NCBI RefSeq assembly: GCF_042661605.1 | Contig: NZ_JBHSWJ010000002.1 | Location: forward strand, 124,001-188,000 | Direction of reading: 5' to 3' | DNA from: Branchiibius cervicis | Lineage (GTDB): Bacteria > Actinomycetota > Actinomycetes > Actinomycetales > Dermatophilaceae | DNA: 64,000 nucleotides | In this document: one piece after another, positions 26,537 through 35,526 of the stretch | Position numbering within the stretch: the stretch's first letter is position 1 | How the letters are laid out: the number at the start of each line of letters is the position of its first letter | Notes under the pieces: model-generated | What the model saw: the letters and a program-made list of their open reading frames with translations, nothing else | What the model was told of the DNA's origin: nothing | The model's database searches: none | Position numbers and translations under genes: made by a program

Positions 26537-27906
26537 TCAGCCGCGCGGCCAGCCAGCGAATCCGCGGGCGTTGACGAACGTCGGCGGCGCGAAGTTCACG
26601 AAGCGGCCAGCTCCCAGCCCCCGGCCTGTGCCCGTGCGTTGAGCGCGGCCGCACTCGTGGCTGGCCAGTAGCCGGAGCTGACGCGCTGCTGAAGACTCTT
26701 CAGCCCCGCGACGATCTCGCTCGGGGAGAAGCTGCAGTGCCCGATGGATTTCACGTATGCCTGGCGGAGAAGGGTGCTTCTTCCGGCCTGCTGCACACGG
26801 TCGCGGTACCAATTCTCGAACGACACCGGCGCCAGCTGATCGGAGATGGTGTGCAGGGTGAGCTCGGGGACCTGCAACCGCCCAGAGGGCACGGCCGTCT
26901 TCGAAAGCCGTTTCAGCGCAGCAACATCGGGGTAGATGTCGGCATGGCTGGTGAGATTGCGCAGATCCGTCGAAAGGTTCACGCCCGCCGCGCGGTACAA
27001 CGACTTCACCGTCCGGTACTGCGCGGACTGCTGCAGGAGGCTGTCGTAATCGACTCCGGCATTCCACGAGGCATTGCCGCCGACCGCCTGCTCGATGGAC
27101 GGGCGGGCACCGACCACGAAACCGATCTGGATTTCCAGCCACTGCTCCTGCTGGACTTCTTGCTCGACCGCCGAGCGCGGCGGATTGTCACCGGCGAACC
27201 AGTCCGGTGTATTCAGCAAGGCGGCCGCCAGAGAGATTCGCGCGCGGCCCTCGGGGGTTTGCTGGGCCGCGACGACGGCTGCTTTCAGTTGCGCCGCAGC
27301 CGTACTCGCCTCGGCCGGTGACGCGTAGTCGACCAGCTTGATGTCCTGCCCCGGCGCAAGCAACCGGGCAATCGCGTACTCGCCGTCCAGTTGGTAGTTG
27401 TTCAGGTTGACCCCGCCCCCGAGCAGGCCACAGGTCGTCAGTGCGCCGTCGAGGCGTCCGTTCGCCCGCTCGTCCTCCAGCGAGCTGATCAGCCCGCCCA
27501 TCGACGTACCGTAGGCCAGCACCTGGTTGGGGCGTCCAGTCAGCTTCTTCATGGCGGCCAGGGCCGCGAACTGGTCCGCGGGCGCAGAGGCGACCGCCCA
27601 CAACGAGGGACCGGCGTACGACGACCCCACCAATGCGTAACCCTCCTGTAGGAGAGCGGATTGTGTTGCGGCATTGGGCGAGTCGACGGGATTGAGGGTG
27701 CCGAAGCCGTGGCTGTACAACACCAAGGTGCCATTCCAGTTGGCCGGCAGGTCGCCGACCCACGTCGCCCCGTCGGGCAGCGCTCCGGTGAAATGCTGGG
27801 TGCCGGCAGCGGGTCCCGGCGACGTGGTCGCGTGGGCCGCCGGGGCCACGAGGGCGAGTGCAGCGGCTGCTGCGCATCCGACGAGGGTCGAGAACCTCAC
27901 GTGCAT
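26537..27906 (-). CDS. Secreted alpha/beta hydrolase, one-base frameshift near the C-terminus
   Basis: About 456 residues. Signal peptide about 1-27 (LVGCAAAAALALVAPAAHA). Oxyanion region LVLYSHGFGTLNP, and the nucleophile elbow GTSMGG near residue 157; candidate acid and base residues lie in the C-terminal third (SDQLAPVSF, SIGHCSFSP). One frame stops at 26596 after GGWELAAS; adding one G at 26607-26608 instead gives WELGRFVNFAPPTFVNARG and a stop at 26537, a normal ending for this group. Substrate unknown; it could be an esterase or prolyl-peptidase relative. Transcribed alone, convergent to corA. Confidence 0.78.
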
Positions 27907-28055
27907 GAACGGTGTCCTTTCGTCTGGTCAGCGCGGAAGTGCCGCACCGCTAGAAAGAGTGACACCGGCCACTCTTAAAAAACAGGGTTCCTGATCATAA
28001 GGTTTCCTGAATTAGTCATTTATCTCATCATTCGGGAAACCCGCGGGTCGTGACA

Positions 28056-28102
28056 TGGCCGTGGGGGCTTCATGACTCAAGGTCATGAAGCCCCCACGGC
28101 CA
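28056..28102. terminator. 21-bp stem terminator downstream of the ClpN-like gene
   Basis: 28056-28076 pairs perfectly with 28082-28102, loop TCAAG; the core is GGGGGCTTCATGAC. It lies 15 bases past the stop of the ClpN-like gene. The remaining 150 bases back to the hydrolase start hold no gene. Confidence 0.85.
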
Positions 28103-28116
28103 GTGAATTTGCCGGG

Positions 28117-29049
28117 TCAGGCGTCGGTGCCCACTGCACCGATCAGGGCCTGCCGGTCGATCTGACCGAGTACAGCGCCCAGGGCCGGGTCGTCGGACTG
28201 CAGCAGGGCGACGAGCACCTTGTCAGCGCTCAGTCGCGGGCCGCCGAAACCACGGCGTCCGCCGCGACCCTCCCCGCGGCCTTCGCCGCGGCCGGGTCCG
28301 CGTCCGCCGAAGTCGTCGGGGCCGAAACCCCATTCGCCGGGCCCGGGGCGCATGCCCTCTCGCGGACCGCCCGGTGCGAAGCGGTGGTGGGTGTGGTGAC
28401 CCCGGCCGCGACCCCGAGGGCCGCGCTCACCGCGCGGGCCGCCCTCCCGGGCGTCCGCGAAGTCACGTGGGCCCGCCTCGCGCTGCTCGTTGAGACGCTC
28501 CTGCGCCTCGTCGAGCCGGCTCTGGGTGAAGTCCATCCTCGCCTCGTGCATGAGGCCGGTCATCACGTCGCGCAACTGCGGACTGAACCGACGCATCGGG
28601 CCGAGGCGCTCGCTGCGCGGACCGCGCCGTCCCCGGCCACGGCCTCTCGGGCCGAAACCGTCGCCCCGCCGGCCGGTGCCCCAGTTCTCGGCGATGTCTG
28701 CGCCGAAGCGCCGACGAACGGCCTCCCGGACGGAGTCCAAATCGATGCCGACGGCGGCCAACGACTCACGATCTGCGGCCAGGTCGGCGTCCAATTCCTC
28801 GTCGTCCGAGGCGGATTTGTTCTCGGCCTCGGGGGAGGGGTGTGCTTCGTGGAAGGCGATCACGGCTGATTCGGCAGTCGCGAAATCCAGACCGGCCTGC
28901 GTCAGCGCACGCGCCGCGTCGCCGCGGGCGTTGGCCAACAGGCCGAGCAGCAGGTGGTCGGTGCCCACCTGGTCGTGGCCCAGTTCGCGGGCCTCGTCGA
29001 TCGCCTGCATGACGGCGATCCGGGTTTCAGTATCGAAACGGTTGAACAT
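28117..29049 (-). CDS. Clp N-terminal-domain protein with Arg/Gly-rich linker
   Basis: 310 residues. The N-terminal Clp repeat is clear: FDTETRIAVMQAIDEARELG, then GTDHLLLGLLANARGDAARAL. No AAA+ ATPase domain follows. Instead come a helical section, an extreme Arg/Gly/Pro-rich stretch (about 125-265, with RGRGRGRRGPRSE and GRGEGRGEGRGGRRG), and a second short Clp-N-like helix pair at the C-terminus (LSADKVLVALLQSDDPALG). Such proteins may act as adaptors or chaperones; the RGG-like linker suggests RNA binding or phase separation, which is inference. It follows a small HTH gene by 31 bases in one transcript. Confidence 0.82.
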   Translation of the reverse strand: MFNRFDTETRIAVMQAIDEARELGHDQVGTDHLLLGLLANARGDAARALTQAGLDFATAESAVIAFHEAHPSPEAENKSASDDEELDADLAADRESLAAVGIDLDSVREAVRRRFGADIAENWGTGRRGDGFGPRGRGRGRRGPRSERLGPMRRFSPQLRDVMTGLMHEARMDFTQSRLDEAQERLNEQREAGPRDFADAREGGPRGERGPRGRGRGHHTHHRFAPGGPREGMRPGPGEWGFGPDDFGGRGPGRGEGRGEGRGGRRGFGGPRLSADKVLVALLQSDDPALGAVLGQIDRQALIGAVGTDA

Positions 29050-29080
29050 GCGGTTCTCCTTGAAAAGTTGGGGGAAGCAA

Positions 29081-29308
29081 TCACTGCGAGTGCTTCTGGT
29101 GCACTGCCTGACGGCTGACCTGCAGCACGTCGGCGATGGCTTGCCAGCTCCACCCTTGGGAGCGGGCGTTGGCGACCTGGACCTGCTCGAGCGCGTCCGC
29201 GAGTTGGCGCAGGGCCCGTACGGCGGTCAGACCGGTCCGTGGGTCCAGGCTCGTTGCGTCGGTCGCAGCTGTCGAAAGCTGCTGGCTCGGGATCTCCTGA
29301 TCGCTCAC
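29081..29308 (-). CDS. Small HTH regulator, partner of the ClpN-like protein
   Basis: 75 residues from GTG 29308. The C-terminal helix-turn-helix is WSWQAIADVLQVSRQAVHQKHS. The start is chosen because a very good promoter ends seven bases before it, giving a nearly leaderless message. The pair 'small HTH plus Clp-N protein' recurs in actinobacteria. Autoregulation of the pair is likely but unproven. Confidence 0.82.
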   Translation of the reverse strand: MSDQEIPSQQLSTAATDATSLDPRTGLTAVRALRQLADALEQVQVANARSQGWSWQAIADVLQVSRQAVHQKHSQ

Positions 29309-29315
29309 GTTGTGA

Positions 29316-29344
29316 AGATTACTTGACGTCAGAAAGGATGTCAA
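29316..29344 (-). promoter_or_regulatory. Near-consensus sigma-70 promoter with TGACGTCA operator
   Basis: On the minus strand: TTGACA (29344-29339), 17-base spacer, TAATCT (29321-29316), then seven bases to the GTG at 29308. The spacer contains the palindrome TGACGTCA (29324-29331), well placed for a repressor, plausibly the HTH protein itself. Confidence 0.75.
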
Positions 29345-29370
29345 CTTTTCATGACACGACGCCAAGCAGA

Positions 29371-29427
29371 GGTTTGAAAGCCGCTGCACCGTACGAGCGC
29401 GCAGCGTGGTGCGGCGGCTTCCAAACC
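29371..29427. terminator. Large imperfect inverted repeat upstream of the HTH-ClpN promoter
   Basis: 29371-29390 pairs with 29408-29427 (18 of 20 positions), 17-base centre. It can serve as terminator for the iron operon arriving from the right. Confidence 0.6.
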
Positions 29428-29446
29428 GCAGGGGAAAGGGTGCAGG

Positions 29447-29504
29447 GATGAGGAGGTGCCGCGATGAAGATGCCGCGATGAAGGTGCCGCGATGAAGGTG
29501 CCGC
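29447..29504 (+). repeat. Short tandem repeat (14-base unit)
   Basis: GATGAAGGTGCCGC twice perfectly (29477-29504), preceded by a one-mismatch copy (29463-29476) and a 16-base variant (29447-29462). Lies just past the stop of the iron ABC ATPase gene, outside any gene. Confidence 0.8.
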
Positions 29505-29521
29505 GGCGCAGGCAGAGCGGT

Positions 29522-30343
29522 CTAGCCGCGGTGGTGGCGACCGATCGGGATGATCAGCGGGGTGCCCGAGACGGGGTCGGCGATGACGTGCGCGGCGATG
29601 CCGAAGACCTGCTCGACCACCTCGGGATTGACCACGTCGGCGGGTGCACCGGAGGCGACGATCGAGCCACGATGTACGGCGACCAGGTGGGTGGCGTAGC
29701 GCGCCGCCAGGTTGAGGTCGTGCAGGACCATCGCCACCGTCGTCCCGCGGTCGCGGTTGAGCTCGGTCACCAGGTCGAGCACGTCCACGGCGTGCGCGAT
29801 GTCCAACGCGGACGTCGGCTCGTCGAGCAGGAGCAGGTCGGTCTGTTGGGCCAGCACCATCGCGATCCACACGCGTTGCCGCTGCCCACCGGACAACTGC
29901 GCTACCGCCCGGTCGGCCATCTCGATCGTGCCGGTGACCTCGAGTGCTTCGGTGACCGCGCGTTCGTCGGCGGCCGACCACTGCTTGAACATCCCGTGGT
30001 AGGGGTGCCGGCCACGGCTGACCAGCTCGGTCACCGTGATGCCTTCCGGCGCCAGCGGCGACTGCGGCAGGAGAGCCACCGTGCGGGCGACCTCCTTGCC
30101 CGACATGGCGTGAATGTCCCTTCCGTCCAGCACGACCGATCCCGACGTCGGTTTCAGCAACCGGGTCAGGCCGCGCAGCAAGGTGGACTTGCCACAACCG
30201 TTGGCCCCCACGATGGCGGTGATCTCACCGTCCGGCAGCGCAAAGGTGAGGTCCTCGATGACCCGCCGGTCGTCGTACCCGAGACTCACCCCGGAGGCCG
30301 ACAACCGGCTGGTGGTCACGGGAAGGGCAGTCAACTCAGCCAT
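29522..30343 (-). CDS. Iron-siderophore ABC transporter ATP-binding protein (FepC/FhuC type)
   Basis: 273 residues. Walker A GANGCGKST, Q-loop LLPQSPLAPEGITVTELV, signature LSGGQRQRVWIAMVLAQ, Walker B LLLLDEPTSALD, switch His in VLHDLNLAARYA. The HDLNLAARYA form and length are those of FecE/FepC ATPases. Last gene of the iron operon, overlapping the permease upstream by eight bases. Confidence 0.93.
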   Translation of the reverse strand: MAELTALPVTTSRLSASGVSLGYDDRRVIEDLTFALPDGEITAIVGANGCGKSTLLRGLTRLLKPTSGSVVLDGRDIHAMSGKEVARTVALLPQSPLAPEGITVTELVSRGRHPYHGMFKQWSAADERAVTEALEVTGTIEMADRAVAQLSGGQRQRVWIAMVLAQQTDLLLLDEPTSALDIAHAVDVLDLVTELNRDRGTTVAMVLHDLNLAARYATHLVAVHRGSIVASGAPADVVNPEVVEQVFGIAAHVIADPVSGTPLIIPIGRHHRG

Positions 30344-31397
30344 CCTTGATCGTCGCTCTCGACTTGAGCAGCAGGAGGATCAGCACGGGAGCACCTGCGA
30401 TACCCGTGATGACACCCACTGGCAGATTGGTGTTGGGGATGAGGTAGGTGCCGATGTAGTCGGCGCCTACCACGGTCGCGGCTCCCACGAACGCCGCGAC
30501 CAGGATATTCGGGCGTCCGCCGCACAGGCGACGGGCGATCGGGCCGGACAGCAGCCCGATGAAGGAGATGGGTCCGGTCACCGAGGTGGCCATCGCGCAC
30601 AGGAGCACCACGAGCACGCTCACGGTGAGTCGTAGCCGACCGGCGTTGAGACCCAGCGCCAGCGCGGTGTCGTCACCGAGTTCGAGCAACCGAAGACCGT
30701 GCAGGCACGCCACGAGCAGCGGCAGGAGCGCGACCACCGCAATCGCGAGGCGCGCGACGCCGTCCCAGGGGATGACCGCGAGGCTGCCGGTGAGCCACAC
30801 CATCGCGTCCTGCGCCTGGAAGATGCTGGTGCGCTGCAACATCCATTGGATGAACGAGGACAGTCCCGCCGAGACACCGATGCCGATCAGGATCATCCGG
30901 TACGTCGCGGCCGAGCCCCGCCCCGCCAACAGGTTGATCGCCACTGCGACAGCCATACCGCCGACGAGAGCGGCCAGGGACATGCTCAGGCCGGACCAGC
31001 CGAGCACGACGAGGGCAAAAACCGCTGCGGCAGACGAGCCCAGCGTCACGCCGAGGACGTCGGGGCTGGCCAAGGGGTTCCGCAGCATCGTTTGGAAGGC
31101 GGCCCCGCTGGCGCCGAACGCCAGACCGGCGAGCGTACCCGCCACTGCCGCAGGCAGTTTGGATTCCATCAGGATGAAGGTCGCCGGCGGCAGCTGTGCG
31201 CCGCCGAAGGCGATCCGGAAGAAGTCCGGGATGGTGATGGTGAAGTCGCCGAGCAGCACCCGGGCGGCGAACAGAGTGAACCAGACGAGGATGACCGCGG
31301 TCAGCACGATCGACGTACGCCGAGCCACCCGTTTGCGGGTCGAGCGCACCTTCTCGACCGACTCGGGCCGGATTTCCTGGGACAGGATCGTCGTCAC
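30336..31397 (-). CDS. FecCD-family siderophore permease (second)
   Basis: 353 residues from GTG 31397, which overlaps the stop of the preceding permease (GTGA). About nine or ten helices after a basic N-terminal tail; conserved MLRNPLASPDVLGVTLG, and the EAA-like loop GPISFIGLLSGPIARRLCG. Together with the other permease it forms the membrane channel for ferric siderophore entry. Confidence 0.93.
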   Translation of the reverse strand: MTTILSQEIRPESVEKVRSTRKRVARRTSIVLTAVILVWFTLFAARVLLGDFTITIPDFFRIAFGGAQLPPATFILMESKLPAAVAGTLAGLAFGASGAAFQTMLRNPLASPDVLGVTLGSSAAAVFALVVLGWSGLSMSLAALVGGMAVAVAINLLAGRGSAATYRMILIGIGVSAGLSSFIQWMLQRTSIFQAQDAMVWLTGSLAVIPWDGVARLAIAVVALLPLLVACLHGLRLLELGDDTALALGLNAGRLRLTVSVLVVLLCAMATSVTGPISFIGLLSGPIARRLCGGRPNILVAAFVGAATVVGADYIGTYLIPNTNLPVGVITGIAGAPVLILLLLKSRATIKDG

Positions 31398-32385
31398 GCG
31401 ACCACCACCCCCGGTCGGCGCACCAGGTAGATCAGCACCGGCACACCCACGACTGCGGTCAGGATGCCGGCGGACACTTCACCGGGGGTTGGATCACGCG
31501 GCCGATGACGTCGGCGAGCAGCAGCAGCACCGGGCCGAGGACGATGCACAGCGGCAGGATCGACCGGTAGTCCGGGCCGCGCAGGATGCGCGCGAAGTGG
31601 GGGATCACCAGGCCCACGAAGGCGATCGGTCCGGCGATCGATGTCGCCCCGGCCGCTAGCAGCACCGCGCCGAGGGCGATGAGAGCCCGGGCACGAAGTA
31701 CGTTGTGGCCCAGGGTCGTTGCCATTTCGTCGCCCAGCGCCAGAGCATTCAGCGCCGGCGCCCCCGCAAGCACGATGAGCAGGCCGACGATCAGGAAGGG
31801 CAGTGTCGTCGGCAGCACCGACAGGTCGCGCCCGCCTACCGAGCCGACCGACCAGAATCGGTAGACGTCCAGTGCCTGCTGGTGGGTGATCAGCAGCCCG
31901 GCGATCAGTCCGCTGGCGGCCGCGGCCATCGCCGCCCCGGCCAGGGTCATCGTGATCGGGTCCGGGCCGCGAGCGCCGGCCGAGGCGATCAAGTAGACCA
32001 GCACGGCCGCCACGGCTCCGCCCAGCAGCGCCAGCAGGACGAAGCTGAGCTGGCTGGTCGCCACCCCGGTCGTGAGACCGATCACCACGGCCAGCGCGGC
32101 ACCGGAGTCCACGCCCAGCAGTCCCGGATCGGCCAGCGGATTGCGGGTGATGCCCTGCATCGCCGCGCCGGACAGGGCGATCGCAATCCCGACAATGATG
32201 CCGATCAGGGTGCGCGATTCGCGCGACTGCACGATCGCCTGCACCTCGGGGGTGCTGCCGCCGAAGACGGCTTTGACGACCTCAATCGGGGACAGGGCCT
32301 GCGCGCCGAGCATGAGGGACAACATGACGGTGACGGCCAGCATCACGATGCTGACCATCACGGCTGTGCTGGAGCGCTTCGTCAC
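31394..32385 (-). CDS. FecCD-family siderophore permease (first), one-base frameshift near the C-terminus
   Basis: About 330 residues reconstructed. Conserved ITRNPLADPGLLGVDSGAA and GPIAFVGLVIPHFARILRG are intact. The annotated frame stops after VIQPPVKCPPAS, but one more base in the G5 run 31484-31488 (C5 on the coding strand) yields VIQPPGEVSAGILTAVVG and a normal end at 31394, which then overlaps the next gene's GTG. The restored overlap is strong evidence for an error in the sequence. Starts at GTG/ATG 32385 overlapping the binding-protein stop. Confidence 0.88.
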
Positions 32386-33437
32386 GAGACCTTTTCCGCA
32401 GCCTTCGCCAGGTCGGGCACGAACTTCTCGATGGCCACCGGGATGCTCAAGGTCGTCGGCACTCCCATGGTCAGGGAGATGGTGTTGTCGGCCGCTGCCA
32501 CGTAGGTGCCGGACTTCAGCGACGGGATCTGGCCCAGCAGCTTGTCCGACTTCAGCTTGTCCACGTCACCGGGCGCCGTCACGTAGAAGACCGCGACGTC
32601 GGCCTGTGCGGTGTTGGCCTTCTCCGCGGAGATGTCCGCGTAGAACTTGCCGTCGTTGGCCTTCTGCAGGGTCTCGACGAAAGCCGGTGTGCTGAAGCCG
32701 AATTCGTTGAGCATCCGCGGGCGGTTGTCCAGCGGCAGGTAGACGCTGAACGTGGCATTGCTGGTCGGGTCCAGGTAGAGCCAGGTCGCGGTCTTGCCGC
32801 TGATCTGCGGGTACTTCGCCTTGGCGTCGTCGATCTGCTTCTGTGTCCGGTCCTTCAGCGCTGCGGCCTCGCCGGTCTTGCCCACCGCTTTGCCGACGAG
32901 CTCCAGGGAGTCCTGCCACGTCGTACCCCACGGGTCACCCGGGTAGGCGACGGTCGGCGCGATCTTGGACAGCTTGGCGTAGTCGTCGGCGGTCAGCCCG
33001 GAGTTCGTGGCCAGGATGAGATCCGGGGTGGCCTTGGCGATCTCGTCGACGGGCAGCTTGTCGGCGTTGTTGTACTGCGCCGGGTAGTCCTTGCCGAGCT
33101 TCTTGATGGCCGCGTCGAACCAGTCGGTCGACTTGCGGGAGTTACCGCCCCAGCTGGTCGCGGGAACCAGCACGGGCACGATCCCGAGGGAGGCCAGCAG
33201 GTCCTGGTCGGTCTCGGCCACGGTGGCGATGCGGGTGGGCGCCTTGGTAATCGTCGTCGTACCCAGGGCGTGTTTGATCGTGACGGGGTAGGTGCCCGCG
33301 TCGCTGGTGCCCGAACCGTCACTGCCGGAGGGCGATCCAGTGGTGGAACCGGTCGAGCAGGCGGCGAGTGCGGCGCCGGCCGCCCCCGCGCCGAAGACGC
33401 CGAGGAGGGTACGCCGGGTGAAGGCTCGGTTGCTCAT
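32382..33437 (-). CDS. Iron-siderophore substrate-binding lipoprotein (second copy)
   Basis: 351 residues from ATG 33437, overlapping the previous gene's stop (ATGA). Signal: twin arginines in TRRTLLGVFGAGAAGA and lipobox LAAC, hence probably Tat-exported and lipid-anchored. The periplasmic-binding fold starts TIKHALGTTTITKAPTRIAT, followed by ETDQDLLASLGIVPV and ATPDLILATNSGLT. It is a paralogue of the next gene upstream, with the same length and layout but considerable divergence, so the two may bind different siderophores. Confidence 0.9.
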   Translation of the reverse strand: MSNRAFTRRTLLGVFGAGAAGAALAACSTGSTTGSPSGSDGSGTSDAGTYPVTIKHALGTTTITKAPTRIATVAETDQDLLASLGIVPVLVPATSWGGNSRKSTDWFDAAIKKLGKDYPAQYNNADKLPVDEIAKATPDLILATNSGLTADDYAKLSKIAPTVAYPGDPWGTTWQDSLELVGKAVGKTGEAAALKDRTQKQIDDAKAKYPQISGKTATWLYLDPTSNATFSVYLPLDNRPRMLNEFGFSTPAFVETLQKANDGKFYADISAEKANTAQADVAVFYVTAPGDVDKLKSDKLLGQIPSLKSGTYVAAADNTISLTMGVPTTLSIPVAIEKFVPDLAKAAEKVS

Positions 33438-34489
33438 TTCGCCTTCCCTGCTGCGTCGCCGATCTGGGGCAGGAACTTCTCCAGCACCACCGGTATGGAC
33501 AGGACGGTCGGGGTGTTCATCGCGTTGGTGTCCGAGGTGTCGGCCAGGAAGACCGCGGTGCCGTTCTGGACGTTGGGGATCTTGCCCAACAGGGCGTTCG
33601 ACTTCAGCACGTCGAAGCTGGACTCCTTGTCGGTGAAGATCAGGGCGACGTCGGCGGCGATGGTGCTGGCCGCCTTTTCCGCGGAGATCGCGGCACCGTA
33701 GGACTGCGGGTTCGCCTTGGAAAGGTCGGTGACGAACTGCGGTGTCGTGAAACCGAATTCGAGCAACAAAGCGGTGCGCGGGTCGAGGGTGGTGGTGGAA
33801 TAGATCTTCGAGGTGTCGGTCGGCATGAAGCGCAGCACTGCGACCGACTTGCCTTTGATGGCCGGGTACTTCGCGACCGCGTCGGCGATCTTTTTCTCCA
33901 GTTCGGCCTTGGCGGTCGACGCCTCGGACACCTTGCCGATGGCCTGCCCGGCGATCTCCAGGCACTGCTGCCAGGTGGCCCCGTAGGGCGCTCCCGGAGC
34001 GGCGACCGTCGGGGCGAGCTTGGTCGCCTTGGCGTATTCGTCCGCGGTCAGACCGGAATAGGGCCCGAAGAGCAGGTCCGGTGTGGACTTGGCGATCTCG
34101 TCGATCGGGGTGGCGTCGCTGACGCTGTACCGCTGGGGCGCTTCCTTGCCCAGTTCCTTGACCGCGGCGTCGAACCAATCGGTCGAACCGCTGGCGTTGC
34201 CCGACGGCTGCTCCCACTTGGGCGCCATCACCGGCACGACCCCCAGCGCCGCCAGGTAGTCCTCGTTGGCGATACCCACGGTGGTGACCCGGGCCGGCGC
34301 TCGGGTGATGGTCGCCGTACCGAACGAGTTCTTGATGCTCACCGGGAAGGTGCCGGACGCGGTGCCCGGGCCGCTACCGGTGCCGGAGGGGGTGCTGCTG
34401 TCACTCGAGCCGGTGGAGCAGGCAGCGAGCGCGGCAGTGGTGCCCAGGGCACCGAAGGCACCGAGGACGGCGCGACGAGAGACGGTCAT
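33434..34489 (-). CDS. Iron-siderophore substrate-binding lipoprotein (first copy)
   Basis: 351 residues from ATG 34489. Signal SRRAVLGAFGALGTTAALAAC with twin Arg and lipobox. Core SIKNSFGTATITRAPARVTT, ANEDYLAALGVVPVM, STPDLLFGPYSGLTADEYA. Same layout as the second copy. The pair precedes two permeases and an ATPase, so both probably feed one channel. Lies 33 bases after the siderophore-interacting protein gene. Confidence 0.9.
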   Translation of the reverse strand: MTVSRRAVLGAFGALGTTAALAACSTGSSDSSTPSGTGSGPGTASGTFPVSIKNSFGTATITRAPARVTTVGIANEDYLAALGVVPVMAPKWEQPSGNASGSTDWFDAAVKELGKEAPQRYSVSDATPIDEIAKSTPDLLFGPYSGLTADEYAKATKLAPTVAAPGAPYGATWQQCLEIAGQAIGKVSEASTAKAELEKKIADAVAKYPAIKGKSVAVLRFMPTDTSKIYSTTTLDPRTALLLEFGFTTPQFVTDLSKANPQSYGAAISAEKAASTIAADVALIFTDKESSFDVLKSNALLGKIPNVQNGTAVFLADTSDTNAMNTPTVLSIPVVLEKFLPQIGDAAGKAK

Positions 34490-34522
34490 GCTGGTGGGTA
34501 CTCCTGTAGTCGGTTGAGGTGG

Positions 34523-35362
34523 TCAGAAACGGGGAGATCCGAGCTTCCAGTAGCCGGAGAAGAGAACCGATTTGCGGTCCATGCCGCGCTCTTTGACGAG
34601 CGTGCGGCGGATGCCCGTGGCCAGCGACTGTTCGCCGCAGACCCAGGCGTAGGCCAGGTCAGTGGTGTCGACCCGGGCCAGCGCGGTGGTGAGCGCGCTG
34701 CCGGGAACGTCCGCGCCGCGGGTGAGAACGCTCAATCCGGGTACGTCGGGCAGCGGGCTGAGGTGGTCGGCGTCCGGAGTCTCGACCAGGACCCGAGAGC
34801 CTTCGGGCAACGGCCCCTGCGTCAGGATCGCGCCGATGGCGGGGGCGGCGGTTTCGTCGCCGATCAGCAGGCGAGCGCCGGCTTGTGGGGGAGCGTACGT
34901 CGCGGTGCCCTGGCGGACACCTACGGGCATCCCGGGCTCAGCGCGAACGGCCCACGCAGAACCGGGGCCGCTGTCACCGTGCAGTACGACGTCGAAGTCG
35001 AGTTCGGCTGCGGCGGTGCGTAGTTCGTGGATCGTGTACCACCGCAGATCGGGGCGGTCAGCCTCCGGCATCGCGGCGATCGCAGCACGGACGTTCATCT
35101 TCGGAGCCGGCAGGTGCAGGTCGCCGCTGGCGCCCGGGACGGTGAGGCCGAAGTATTCGTCGGGACCGTTGGTCCTCGCCTGGGCGATCCGCGGCGCGGT
35201 GAGGGTGATCCGCCGGACCTGCTGAGCCACCTGCCGAACGTGGCGGACCGTGGCCTCGAACAGGTCGTAGTAGGTACGTTGCGGCGCCGGGGCCATGACC
35301 GCTCCGGCGTACGCCGTGACGGCCTTCAACTGGAGTTTTTCCCAGCGGGTGTAGGCCGGCAT
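34523..35362 (-). CDS. Siderophore-interacting protein (flavin ferric reductase)
   Basis: 279 residues from ATG 35362. The FAD-binding domain carries RWYTIHELR (R-x-Y-T motif, about residues 106-114) and DFDVVLHGDSGPGSAWA; the C-terminal NAD(P)H-binding half has LIGDETAAPAIGAIL and VCGEQSLATGIRRTLVKERG; it ends in SGYWKLG, as in ViuB/SIP proteins. It reduces ferric siderophore to release iron inside the cell. First gene behind an iron box, leading the uptake operon. Confidence 0.93.
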   Translation of the reverse strand: MPAYTRWEKLQLKAVTAYAGAVMAPAPQRTYYDLFEATVRHVRQVAQQVRRITLTAPRIAQARTNGPDEYFGLTVPGASGDLHLPAPKMNVRAAIAAMPEADRPDLRWYTIHELRTAAAELDFDVVLHGDSGPGSAWAVRAEPGMPVGVRQGTATYAPPQAGARLLIGDETAAPAIGAILTQGPLPEGSRVLVETPDADHLSPLPDVPGLSVLTRGADVPGSALTTALARVDTTDLAYAWVCGEQSLATGIRRTLVKERGMDRKSVLFSGYWKLGSPRF

Positions 35363-35416
35363 GAGCGCTCACAGTCTTCGTCCAGGTTCGTCCCAGCGAA
35401 CCCCCACCCGGATAGG

Positions 35417-35435
35417 CAGGCAAGGCTAACCTAAG
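35417..35435. promoter_or_regulatory. IdeR/DtxR-type iron box
   Basis: CAGGCAAGGCTAACCTAAG on the plus strand; the minus strand reads CTTAGGTTAGCCTTGCCTG, close to the iron-box consensus TTAGGTTAGSCTAACCTAA. It is 55 bases upstream of the siderophore-interacting protein start, so iron-loaded IdeR should repress the whole six-gene operon. Confidence 0.85.
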
Positions 35436-35485
35436 ACACGAGGGGCGGTGCGCGTCAAGCGGGGTCCGGGGACGGAAACAGGAAG

Positions 35486-35510
35486 GGGCCGGGTCGCATC
35501 GACCCGGCCC
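35486..35510. terminator. Terminator downstream of the acid phosphatase gene
   Basis: GGGCCGGGTCG (35486-35496) / CGACCCGGCCC (35500-35510), loop CAT. Confidence 0.8.
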
Positions 35511-35526
35511 TCGTGGTACCCCGTGG

